Origin: an archaeon
Lineage (GTDB): Archaea > Nanobdellota > Nanobdellia > Pacearchaeales > GW2011-AR1
DNA length: 8,331 nucleotides
Assembly: GCA_027348755.1 (NCBI GenBank)
Contig: DAIEOU010000011.1
Location: forward strand, 1-8,331
Direction of reading: 5' to 3'
The translations under genes and the position numbers were made by a program. Under the pieces are notes generated by a model. It did no database searches. It worked only from the letters and a program-made list of their open reading frames with translations, and was not told the origin of the DNA. Positions 1 to 6,019 of the stretch are shown here, in pieces; within the stretch, counting starts at the first letter, position 1, and every line of letters begins with the position of its first letter.

Positions 1-486
1 TATATCTTTCCCAAGGTCTCTGAAATATCCTTTTTCTATAAGCTGCTGAGAACGCTTAAGGAAGAATCTGTTCGATTGTTTTATGTATCCTCTTGCCCCC
101 TTGAACTGTACATCATCCTCTTGATTATCGATTTTTTTCTGTATTTTTCTAAGAAGCTTTTTTGCAAGCTTATGCTGTTTCATAAATTCATCTTTATCCT
201 TCTTATTAAGAACAACACTCATTCCAGGGTTATCGAAATTCTCAATTCTTTCGGTTTTATTTGTATTTTCCAGCCCTCCCGAAAGCTTTACATTGGGATA
301 GACATCCTGCATAATCGCCGGTATTGCAGAATTTATAATTTTAAGTTTTGAAACCAATGATGAAATCATTGCTTCCAGCATGGCTTTATCATTTCCAATA
401 GCAGAATCTGCGCTTATGATTGCAGAATTTATCTCTTTTATAAGAGCCATCTCGCTTTCTATGTTTTTCTTAAGATCCGATATCAT
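1..486 (-). CDS. Partial protein (first 162 residues), probable TadC/FlaJ-type pilus assembly platform protein
   Basis: The reading frame opens with ATG at 486 and stays open to the left edge, so only the N-terminal 162 residues are visible. The start overlaps the stop of the 53-residue gene by four bases (ATGA), which implies translational coupling. The visible part is soluble and helical. Residues 1-60 are amphipathic and coiled-coil-like; a lysine-rich stretch follows around 100-125 (KKLLRKIQKKI); the end reads FLKRSQQLIEKGYFRDLGKDI. From memory, an LxxGYFxxLxxDI-like segment precedes the first membrane helices in archaeal type II secretion F-domain (TadC/FlaJ) proteins. Its place downstream of the secretion ATPase matches the usual ATPase-then-platform order. 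No transmembrane segment lies inside the window, so the family call rests on context plus this short resemblance. It could instead be an unrelated cytoplasmic accessory protein. Confidence 0.6.
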   Translation of the reverse strand, partial: MISDLKKNIESEMALIKEINSAIISADSAIGNDKAMLEAMISSLVSKLKIINSAIPAIMQDVYPNVKLSGGLENTNKTERIENFDNPGMSVVLNKKDKDEFMKQHKLAKKLLRKIQKKIDNQEDDVQFKGARGYIKQSNRFFLKRSQQLIEKGYFRDLGKDI

Positions 487-644
487 AATATGCTCTCAAG
501 CTGTCTTTGCAGGTTTATTATCTCTTTTTTTGCAATGGCTGCAGAGTCAGAGTCCTTGCTTTTAGTATATTTTTCAATCTTGTCTGCAGCAACTTTCATG
601 TTTGCTATAATCTGTGCAGCCAGAGTTACATCACCTCTCCTCAT
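483..644 (-). CDS. 53-residue helical microprotein between secretion ATPase and putative platform protein
   Basis: The gene runs from ATG at 644 to TGA at 485-483 and encodes 53 residues beginning MRRGDVTLAAQIIANMK and ending INLQRQLESIL. The product is charged, lacks Cys, Pro and Trp, and shows hydrophobic residues at helical spacing, so a single helix or short coiled coil is likely. There is no signal peptide or membrane segment. I do not recognise a family. Support for it being a real gene: a TATA-like box centred about 25 bp before the ATG, just after the ATPase stop codon; a four-base ATGA overlap with the next gene; and composition like its neighbours. It could be a small cytoplasmic regulator or adaptor of the pilus motor, or a detached piece of the next protein's helical N terminus. 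Both are guesses from position. Confidence 0.6.
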   Translation of the reverse strand: MRRGDVTLAAQIIANMKVAADKIEKYTKSKDSDSAAIAKKEIINLQRQLESIL

Positions 645-665
645 CGACAGCTAAGTTATTCTAGA

Positions 666-673
666 TTTATATA
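666..673 (-). promoter_or_regulatory. TATA-like promoter element upstream of the 53-residue gene
   Basis: On the minus strand this reads TATATAAA. It begins immediately after the ATPase TAG stop (676-674). Its centre is about 25.5 bp before the ATG at 644, the spacing expected if transcription begins at or next to the start codon. A purine-rich AAAAGAATAG lies just upstream, in the place of a BRE element, but it is also ATPase coding sequence. AT-rich DNA makes chance matches common; the shared spacing with other genes here is the main support. Confidence 0.5.
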
Positions 674-2200
674 CTATTCTTTTATATCATATTTAACAAG
701 CACTTCAGCAGGATTTTTGTAATATTCGTTTATTATCTGACCCACTATGTCGAAATCAAATATCTTTTTCTGGTACAATGCATAAAGTAGCTTTGTGCGT
801 TTTTTGAACTCTTTCTGTAAATCATCAACAGATATTCCATGCCTTGCAGATATCTTTTCAAACACTTTGCTCTGTTTCTTGAAATAAAACTGATCAGTGT
901 TTGCATCCCAGCTCATAGGAGTGTTTACAAGAGCAGTCCCATCCTTATTTACTTGGACTATTTCAACTATTTCTCTAAGCCTTCTCGTTTCTACTTTTTT
1001 CACAACTGCATGCGTAGCTATTGCCACACAATCAAGAGTGTTTACAAGAGTAGGGGACAAGTTTATTGGAGGAGTTTGGAGACGTCTTATAAGAGTATCA
1101 ACAGAATCTGCGTGCATTGTACTTAATGAGGCGTGTCCAGAGGCCATTCCTTGAAATAGAACGAATGCTTCCTTTCCTCTTACTTCTCCAACTATAAGAT
1201 AATCTGGAGTCTGCCTGAATGAGCTTCTAAGCAATGCGAATAAATCTACCTCTCCAAGCTTTCCAACTCCTATAGATGTTCTTGCAACAGCTGGGAGCCA
1301 GTTTTCTCTAGGAAGGTTTATTTCTCGCGTATCCTCTATGCTAACTACTCTCGCCTCGGGAGGTATAAAGAATGCAAGTGCGTTGAGAAGAGTTGTTTTT
1401 CCCGACGCAGTTCCTCCTGCTATGAGGACGCTAAGCTTATATTCTAGAAGTATCCAAAAGTATGCAAGCATTTCAGGACTATCAGTGTGCATGTCTATAA
1501 GTTGTATAGGGGTCCAAGGAATCTTTGTGAATTTACGTATTGTATATGTAGGTCCCTTAGAGGTTACATCTTTAGTATAACTAGCATTTACTCTGCTTCC
1601 ATCTGGAAGTGCTCCATCAAGCAATGGCTGCGCGTATGATATATATCTTCCAGCTCTCTGCGCAAGCTTTTCTACAAAACTTGCAAGTCTGTCCATATCT
1701 TTGTAAACAAGATTAGTTCTTAGGTTTCTGAAGACTCTATGTATTATGTAAACTGGGCTTCCTATACCATTACATTCTATATCTTCTATGAAATAGTCTT
1801 TTAGAAGAGGATCAACCTCGTTTAAGCCTATGAAATCTCTGTATAGATAATAAAAAATTTTTTCATACGAGTTAGGACTTATGTTAAGATTCATTTCCTC
1901 TATTAATAGCTTAGAAGTTTTGTCAAGATATTCTATAGTTGCTTCAGGAGTATTGTCTATTGCAACATTTACATTTATTATCTCAAGCAATGCATCTTCA
2001 ATCTGATTCAATAATCCTTTCTCATTTTCATCAAGTAAGGGTTCTTCTATTTCATAAACAAGCTCATTCAATTTTGAATCCCAGTGTATATGCGCAGAAG
2101 TATAAGGCAATATAAGCATATACCTTACATCGACTGACCTTTTATCGTCGCTTCTTTTTAGAGGCGGAACGCTAGGGTTTGTAGTTATTATGAGTGCCAT
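674..2200 (-). CDS. Type II/IV secretion system ATPase, TadA/VirB11/FlaI-like (pilus assembly motor)
   Basis: This 508-residue protein is a hexameric-type secretion ATPase that would power assembly of the pilins encoded just upstream, acting on the cytoplasmic face of the membrane. After an N-terminal domain (about 1-230) the core motifs occur in order: Walker A AGGTASGKTT at 261-270, Asp box SIEDTRE at 287-293, Walker B YLIVGEVRG at 334-342 with its glutamate, and His box STMHAD at 360-365. All key residues are present, so it should be active. Length is normal for archaeal members of this family, which are around 500 residues. The ATG at 2200 is chosen because it follows a TATA-like box by about 29 bp with no Shine-Dalgarno. 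It lies 48 bp downstream of the last pilin gene. Whether it serves a pilus, an archaellum or a secretion system cannot be told; no archaellum-specific genes are visible. Confidence 0.93.
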   Translation of the reverse strand: MALIITTNPSVPPLKRSDDKRSVDVRYMLILPYTSAHIHWDSKLNELVYEIEEPLLDENEKGLLNQIEDALLEIINVNVAIDNTPEATIEYLDKTSKLLIEEMNLNISPNSYEKIFYYLYRDFIGLNEVDPLLKDYFIEDIECNGIGSPVYIIHRVFRNLRTNLVYKDMDRLASFVEKLAQRAGRYISYAQPLLDGALPDGSRVNASYTKDVTSKGPTYTIRKFTKIPWTPIQLIDMHTDSPEMLAYFWILLEYKLSVLIAGGTASGKTTLLNALAFFIPPEARVVSIEDTREINLPRENWLPAVARTSIGVGKLGEVDLFALLRSSFRQTPDYLIVGEVRGKEAFVLFQGMASGHASLSTMHADSVDTLIRRLQTPPINLSPTLVNTLDCVAIATHAVVKKVETRRLREIVEIVQVNKDGTALVNTPMSWDANTDQFYFKKQSKVFEKISARHGISVDDLQKEFKKRTKLLYALYQKKIFDFDIVGQIINEYYKNPAEVLVKYDIKE

Positions 2201-2225
2201 CTTTTTTACTCTGGAGTAGCGAGTT

Positions 2226-2233
2226 TATTTAAA
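2226..2233 (-). promoter_or_regulatory. TATA-like promoter element upstream of the secretion ATPase
   Basis: On the minus strand this reads TTTAAATA inside TTTTAAATAAA, in the 48-bp gap after the last pilin gene. Its centre is about 29 bp from the ATPase ATG at 2200, a little longer than the roughly 25 bp seen at the other genes, so a leader of a few bases is possible. Reading from the pilin operon may also continue through. Confidence 0.4.
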
Positions 2234-2248
2234 ACTTTGGAGAATATA

Positions 2249-2776
2249 TTAACTTCCTATCTCATCTACGCTTATAACGTTCTTTCCAGAGTTTGTGTCC
2301 AGCACTCCCAGATTTGTAACAGTAAACCTATAAGGAGTACTTGAGGCACTGAACTGTTTATCAGTATCCTGCTGATTGTATGTGATATTATCAGTATACG
2401 GAAGAGTAAGGAGTATACTTGCCCCGCTAGGTGTTTTCTGGCTAAAAGCGGTTATTCTACCTATTTGTATTGCCACTCCTGGCTGGGAATATGGAGTTGA
2501 AAGATCCCCTATATAGAATGATACGCTATCATTAGTGCTGTTTATATCAAAATTTCCTCTTTGTATATTCATGTCTATTTCTCTTACATTTCCCGGAGCT
2601 TGAAGTACTGTATTAACTCTCTCATCAAAAGTATTTAGAGTTTGTATTGTCTGCTCAACTGCAAGCCTATCTTTTTCAGCATTAAGTTTAGGCATTACAA
2701 ATGCAAGCACTACTCCCATGAGTGCAAGGCCTATAAGAGTGTAAAGAACAGTTTCAATCCATACCTGCCCTCTCAT
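2249..2776 (-). CDS. Pilin-like protein with GQ-type class III signal peptide
   Basis: This 175-residue protein begins MRGQVWIETVLYTLIGLAL. The prepilin peptidase site is expected after Gly3, which puts Gln at +1 and Glu at +5 (Glu8) of the mature protein. Those are hallmarks of type IV pilin-like N termini. A hydrophobic helix (about 9-28) would anchor it in the membrane or pack in the filament core. The charged segment AEKDRLAVEQTI (33-44) continues the helix, followed by a polar, beta-prone C-terminal domain with several NxS/T sequons and no cysteine. Its start overlaps the stop of the preceding pilin gene by four bases (ATGA), so it is the third gene of a three-pilin operon. Its signal peptide differs from those of the other two, so it may be a minor pilin or a pseudopilin. 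Function is inferred from the N terminus and neighbours. Confidence 0.82.
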   Translation of the reverse strand: MRGQVWIETVLYTLIGLALMGVVLAFVMPKLNAEKDRLAVEQTIQTLNTFDERVNTVLQAPGNVREIDMNIQRGNFDINSTNDSVSFYIGDLSTPYSQPGVAIQIGRITAFSQKTPSGASILLTLPYTDNITYNQQDTDKQFSASSTPYRFTVTNLGVLDTNSGKNVISVDEIGS

Positions 2777-3327
2777 GGTGTTAAGCTAGTTACCCCCGTA
2801 CATTGCAAAAATGTGGCAGTTGCACTCTTATCACATATTTTTCCAGAGGCTATTATTGGATATATATCCATTTGAGTGTACATTGTCGCTCCAGCATTAT
2901 ATACATATGTCTGAACCTCGTTATTTCCAGGTATGTATATATTAGCAATACTGCTGTTAAGCATTCTTACTCCTCCTACTGCTCCAGAACTTAAGTTTCC
3001 ATTTATCACTCTTAATGTACTAGTACTTCCATCAGGTTTGCTTAACACTGCTGCAAATCCTATCACACTAATATTAGCTCCAGAATCTGGGACATTGCTA
3101 GAACCTCCCTTTATAGAGAATCCGTAAAGTCCCGAAGAATCATAACAATCATATCCTTGGCTGTCATCAAATGAGAAATACCCTCTTACGTTCACACATT
3201 CACTACTTGTTTTAAGATTATTGCTCACGAATGGAATTATTAGGTTTGCAATAAACGCTACTGCTGTTATTGTTATGAGTACTATAAGAACTACACTAAC
3301 CAAGTCAGATATTCCTTTTTTATCCAT
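2773..3327 (-). CDS. Archaeal pilin-like protein with four cysteines
   Basis: This 184-residue protein begins MDKKGISDLVSVVLIVLIT: a short basic leader, a likely cleavage site after Gly5, and a hydrophobic helix to about residue 34 (through ANLIIPF). This is the layout of archaeal type IV pilins. The mature N terminus (ISDLV) lacks a glutamate at +5, as many archaeal Pilin_N-type proteins do. The globular part is glycine/serine-rich and beta-prone, with cysteines at 44, 61, 165 and 176 that could form two disulfides outside the cell. Sequons occur at NIS, NLS and NSS. The gene begins one base after the preceding pilin gene ends and overlaps the next by four bases, so the three pilins should be cotranscribed. 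Which one is the major subunit cannot be told from sequence. Confidence 0.82.
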   Translation of the reverse strand: MDKKGISDLVSVVLIVLITITAVAFIANLIIPFVSNNLKTSSECVNVRGYFSFDDSQGYDCYDSSGLYGFSIKGGSSNVPDSGANISVIGFAAVLSKPDGSTSTLRVINGNLSSGAVGGVRMLNSSIANIYIPGNNEVQTYVYNAGATMYTQMDIYPIIASGKICDKSATATFLQCTGVTSLTP

Positions 3328-3328
3328 T

Positions 3329-3784
3329 TTAAGCCTGTACAGTTATAGTCTGCCCTACAGAAGAATCGCATGTGTATGCTTTCTTTGTATTTCCTTGAGT
3401 TCCTATGATTATAGGTACAACCAATATTTGATCTCCCGCACTAAGTGTTCCAGATGGGAAAGATAGACTGCTTGTTTCTCCATCGCTTATAGTGTTTGAA
3501 TCAAATTTCCCAACGTTCTTAACAGATCCAAGTCCTTTCTTACTTATCTCCATACCATACAATGGAACGTTCCCTTGATTCACTATATTCACTTCATTCT
3601 GACTAGCAAACGCCTCAGCTTGGAATTTTATGTCCGGACAAGAAAGCTCAATAGCCTGGTTGAACTTTAGAGTCTTTTCCCCAACAAAATTCTTTGCCCA
3701 TACATATACTATTCCCGCTATTATAATTGCAATAAGAACCAACAATACTGTAGCTATAACCGGTGAAACTCCTCGCCTCTTCAT
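3329..3784 (-). CDS. Archaeal type IV pilin (Pilin_N / DUF1628-like)
   Basis: This 151-residue protein begins MKRRGVSPVIATVLLVLIAI, the textbook archaeal pilin N terminus: basic residues, cleavage after Gly5, then VSPVIA and a hydrophobic helix to about residue 30 (ending VYVWAKN). The ectodomain (about 35-151) is beta-prone and has two cysteines (49 and 139) that may pair. The segment NEVNIVNQGNVPLYGMEI (63-80) resembles the beta-sandwich core seen in archaellin and pilin ectodomains. It is the first gene of the three-pilin operon and has its own TATA box centred 25.5 bp before the ATG, with no ribosome binding site, so its mRNA is probably leaderless. First position and a strong promoter-like element suggest an abundant subunit, but this is inference. 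Confidence 0.88.
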   Translation of the reverse strand: MKRRGVSPVIATVLLVLIAIIIAGIVYVWAKNFVGEKTLKFNQAIELSCPDIKFQAEAFASQNEVNIVNQGNVPLYGMEISKKGLGSVKNVGKFDSNTISDGETSSLSFPSGTLSAGDQILVVPIIIGTQGNTKKAYTCDSSVGQTITVQA

Positions 3785-3806
3785 TTCTTTATCAACGGAG
3801 AGCCAG

Positions 3807-3812
3807 TTTAAA
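3807..3812 (-). promoter_or_regulatory. TATA box of the three-pilin operon
   Basis: TTTAAA on the minus strand is centred 25.5 bp before the pilin ATG at 3784, identical in core and spacing to the box before the gene at 6716. It directly adjoins, and shares bases with, the T-run of the thioredoxin reductase terminator-like hairpin. The intervening 22 bases hold no Shine-Dalgarno sequence. Confidence 0.55.
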
Positions 3813-3838
3813 AAAGTATTTATCTCTAATACTTTTTT
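3810..3838 (-). terminator. Hairpin terminator-like element at the end of the thioredoxin reductase gene
   Basis: A perfect 11-bp inverted repeat occurs here. In plus orientation the arms are AAAAAAGTATT (3810-3820) and AATACTTTTTT (3828-3838), separated by a 7-base loop. Transcribed on the minus strand it gives an A-rich arm, a loop containing most of the TAG stop codon (3828-3826), and an arm ending in six U. This looks like an intrinsic terminator. Archaeal terminators mainly need the U-run, so the hairpin may be extra, for example for RNA stability. Confidence 0.5.
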
Positions 3839-4764
3839 GATATATACTCATATGCGCTATATGCTGCAGTACATCCTTCAGCTACTCCAGTTATTGCCTG
3901 TTTGAATGGTTTGTCAGCAACATCTCCTGCAGCAAATATCCCTTGTATGTTTGTCTCACTAGTTTTATGATCTATTATTATCTCTTTCTTATCATTTACT
4001 AATACGCCGAGAGGAATTGCAAGTTCAGATATAGCCTCGTGTCCAATGGCTACGAATACTCCATCAAGCTTTATTATGTCCTTCCCTTGGTATGCTTTAT
4101 CTATTTTTACAGCCTCAAGTTTTTCCTTTCCAATTATTTCAATCACGTTTGTATTGGTTATTATTTCTATTTTAGAATTTGATTTTGCCCTTTCAAGGTT
4201 TATTGGTTCTGCACGTATTTCATCTCCGCGATATATTATGTATACTTTATTTGCATGCTCTGCTAGTACTAAAGCGTCCTTGACTGCGCTATCAGAACCT
4301 CCTATGACTGATACAGTTTTTCCCTTGAATAAAGGGCTGTCACAAAGCGCGCAATAAGCTACTCCTTTGTTTTCTAATTCTTTACTCCCTGGAACGTTAA
4401 GTTTTCTCCATCTTGTCCCCGTAGCGAAAAGAACTGCTTTTCCTATGTACTCTTCATTCTCAGTTTTAACTCTAAACTTATCTCCCACTCTTGATACTTC
4501 TAAGGCTCTCTCTTCCTTTATGCTAACAAGGTTGTAAGACTCTGCATGTTTTCTTATTGCTTCTGCAAGCTCATTCCCTGTTATGTTTATGAATCCAGGA
4601 TAATTCTCAACAGAATTGGTTGTAGTTATAACTCCACCTATGGGCATTTCTGAACCATTGCTTGCCCCAAGGCATAGAGTCTTTAAGCCTAATCTCGCCC
4701 CATACATTGCTGCAGATAGACCTGCACATCCTGCTCCAAGTATGATAATATCCTTTTCTTCCAT
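3826..4764 (-). CDS. trxB: Thioredoxin reductase (FAD-dependent, CxxC type)
   Basis: This 312-residue flavoprotein would pass electrons from NAD(P)H through FAD and a redox-active disulfide to thioredoxin or a glutaredoxin-like partner in the cytosol. The FAD-binding motif GAGCAG is at 10-15, the dinucleotide-binding motif GGSDSA at 155-160, the active-site CALC at 138-141 followed by Asp142 (the usual CATCD motif), and the C-terminal FAD motif GIFAAGDV at 275-282. Length is typical of low-molecular-weight bacterial and archaeal enzymes. The segment that contacts the cofactor phosphate reads YRGDEIRA rather than the HRRxxxRA of the NADPH-specific E. coli enzyme, so NADPH preference is uncertain. 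The ATG at 4764 follows a TATA box shared with the divergent operon. No thioredoxin gene lies in the window. Related ferredoxin-dependent or NADH-dependent variants remain possible. Confidence 0.93.
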   Translation of the reverse strand: MEEKDIIILGAGCAGLSAAMYGARLGLKTLCLGASNGSEMPIGGVITTTNSVENYPGFINITGNELAEAIRKHAESYNLVSIKEERALEVSRVGDKFRVKTENEEYIGKAVLFATGTRWRKLNVPGSKELENKGVAYCALCDSPLFKGKTVSVIGGSDSAVKDALVLAEHANKVYIIYRGDEIRAEPINLERAKSNSKIEIITNTNVIEIIGKEKLEAVKIDKAYQGKDIIKLDGVFVAIGHEAISELAIPLGVLVNDKKEIIIDHKTSETNIQGIFAAGDVADKPFKQAITGVAEGCTAAYSAYEYISKKY

Positions 4765-4784
4765 TTCTTATATTACCGACATTA

Positions 4785-4792
4785 TTATATAA
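4785..4792. promoter_or_regulatory. Shared self-complementary TATA box for divergent transcription
   Basis: TTATATAA is its own reverse complement and its centre (4788.5) is exactly midway between the ATG at 4764 (thioredoxin reductase, minus) and the ATG at 4813 (editing protein, plus), 24.5 bp from each. No second TATA-like element fits either gene at this spacing, and neither start has a Shine-Dalgarno sequence. One box therefore probably serves both directions, with leaderless or nearly leaderless transcripts. Confidence 0.5.
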
Positions 4793-4812
4793 AAGATTTG
4801 GTTAAATGCAGA

Positions 4813-5295
4813 ATGGCTGCAGACATTTATCAGTACCTTAAATCAAAGAATATAAGTTTTGTAGAACATAAACATCCTGCGTTTTTTAGTGTTGCAGAAG
4901 GAGAAAAATATGAACACATGTTTATTTTTATGCATACAAAGAGTCTTTTCTTGAAAGATAATAAATCAAATTTTTATCTTGTTACTCTAGATGCACACAA
5001 AAGATTAAACGTTCGTTTCTTAAGGGAACATACAAAATCGAAGAAACTAGAATTTGCTTCGCCTAATGAGCTTTTAGAACATCTTAATGTCCTTCCAGGG
5101 AGTGTTTCATTATTTTCATCAATAAACGACTCTTCAGTTAAAGTTTTCATAGACAGTTCTATACTAAAATCAAAATCTGCTGGATTCCATCCAAACATAA
5201 ACACCTCAACTTTGGAGCTAAATTCAGACTCTATACTAAAGTTCATAGGCTCTATACCAAATTCAAAAGAGGTCATAGATTTGAATAATGCTTAA
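4813..5295 (+). CDS. Free-standing prolyl-tRNA editing protein, YbaK/ProX superfamily (ProXp-ala/PrdX-like)
   Basis: This 160-residue protein matches the PrdX/ProXp-ala type of the YbaK superfamily, which hydrolyses mischarged Ala-tRNA(Pro) in trans. Landmarks are an N-terminal DIYQYLKSKNISF helix, the HTKSLFLKD segment (41-49) holding the conserved lysine (Lys43), a LNVRFLRE...LEFASP region, the NVLPGSVSLFSSIND segment (92-106), and the GFHPNINTST loop (124-133) typical of the substrate pocket. The stretch just before Lys43 (KYEHMFIFM) departs from the usual small-residue GAH-type sequence I remember. A TTG five codons upstream is in frame, but ATG4813 is preferred because it sits at leaderless spacing from the TATA box. 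The gene overlaps the nuclease gene by eight bases. Another aminoacyl-tRNA or free amino-acid specificity is possible within this superfamily. Confidence 0.85.
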   Translation: MAADIYQYLKSKNISFVEHKHPAFFSVAEGEKYEHMFIFMHTKSLFLKDNKSNFYLVTLDAHKRLNVRFLREHTKSKKLEFASPNELLEHLNVLPGSVSLFSSINDSSVKVFIDSSILKSKSAGFHPNINTSTLELNSDSILKFIGSIPNSKEVIDLNNA

Positions 5296-6019
5296 GAAGT
5301 ATGCGCTTATACTTTCAATCCTCTTTACAGGAATAATATTCTCAGAAATAAAACTTCTTGATATATCAAACGACTCTCTCGAGCAGGTGACTATATCTAG
5401 AGTTATAGACGGAGACACAATAAAAATATCTGATGGTAGAACAATACGTTTGATGAACATAAATGCTCCCGAGAAGAACACAGTTGGAAGCGAGTTATCT
5501 AGGGACTATCTTCTAAGATTCGAGAACACTTCTGTCTTAATAGACTCTGAAGGCGAAGACAAATATGGGAGAACTCTCTCAAGAATATATTCTTCTTCAT
5601 ACTTAAACTTGGAACTTGTAAAACTTGGTTTTTCATCTAAGTTTCTTGTATCGCCTGATGAACTCGATTTGTTCTATGAATATGAAAAAGAAGCAATAAG
5701 CTCAGGTATAGGAATATGGAACCATTCAGAATATTTCGGCTGTGTAAAGGCAAGCATTGATTCCAAAGAAGAGATTGTTAAAATATCTCTTTTATGCAAT
5801 GTTTCAACATCTGGATGGTATATAAAAGATGAAAGCAGGAAAATCTATAAGTTTGATTCACCTTTCATTGGGAATATAGAACTGCATTCATTATATGGTA
5901 ACTCAAACTCAACTACTCTCTTCTGGAATGCAGGAAACGTATGGAATGATGACAGAGATTCAATATACATATTCGATAAAAATGGCAAGATTGTTTATTC
6001 ATATTCTTACGGTTATTAG
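5288..6019 (+). CDS. Secreted staphylococcal-nuclease-like protein with C-terminal lamin-tail-like domain
   Basis: This 243-residue protein begins with a signal peptide or membrane anchor (LKKYALILSILFTGIIFS, 2-19), then a thermonuclease domain (about 33-145) and a lamin-tail-like (LTD) domain (about 150-243). Nuclease landmarks are VIDGDT (39-44; Asp41 and Asp43), Arg54, the NINAPE segment (57-62) with Glu62, and KYGRTLSRIY (92-101) with Arg95, ending at GIGIW (140-144). Equivalents of the catalytic Arg35, Glu43 and Arg87 are all present. The position of the metal ligand Asp40 is Asn59. The LTD part shows GWYIKD, KFDSPF, TLFWNAGNVWNDDRDSIYIFD and NGKIV. It probably cleaves extracellular DNA or RNA, with the LTD as a binding or docking module. 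The start overlaps the upstream gene by eight bases, and the last 38 bases overlap the next gene. Confidence 0.88.
   Translation: MLKKYALILSILFTGIIFSEIKLLDISNDSLEQVTISRVIDGDTIKISDGRTIRLMNINAPEKNTVGSELSRDYLLRFENTSVLIDSEGEDKYGRTLSRIYSSSYLNLELVKLGFSSKFLVSPDELDLFYEYEKEAISSGIGIWNHSEYFGCVKASIDSKEEIVKISLLCNVSTSGWYIKDESRKIYKFDSPFIGNIELHSLYGNSNSTTLFWNAGNVWNDDRDSIYIFDKNGKIVYSYSYGY

Noticed and set aside
323..432. 14-base exact direct repeat ATTGCAGAATTTAT at 323-336 and 419-432 (INSAI encoded twice, 32 codons apart)
   Set aside because: The flanking residues do not align well at that period, so it is more likely chance within a helical, low-complexity region than an internal duplication.
76..722. Plus-strand open frames at 76-351, 380-565 and 507-722
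   Set aside because: They are antisense to the minus-strand platform-like protein, the microprotein and the ATPase end. Their products are Phe/Ile/Leu-rich with no promoter at the spacing seen elsewhere.
2249..3784. Archaellum (flagellin) operon
   Set aside because: The N termini are pilin-like and there are no archaellum accessory genes in view, so the archaellum label is not supported.
4798..4812. TTG at 4798 as start of the editing protein
   Set aside because: It would add five residues but lies only about 10 bp from the TATA box centre, upstream of the expected transcription start. ATG4813 fits.
4974..5481. Minus-strand open frames at 4974-5276 and 5263-5481
   Set aside because: They lie opposite the well-supported editing protein and nuclease genes, which have recognisable domains. 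No promoter-like element precedes them.
5895..5981. Upstream ATG at 5895 for the anchored protein
   Set aside because: It would place 29 polar residues ahead of the signal peptide and overlap the nuclease by 125 bases. ATG5982 puts the signal peptide at the N terminus.
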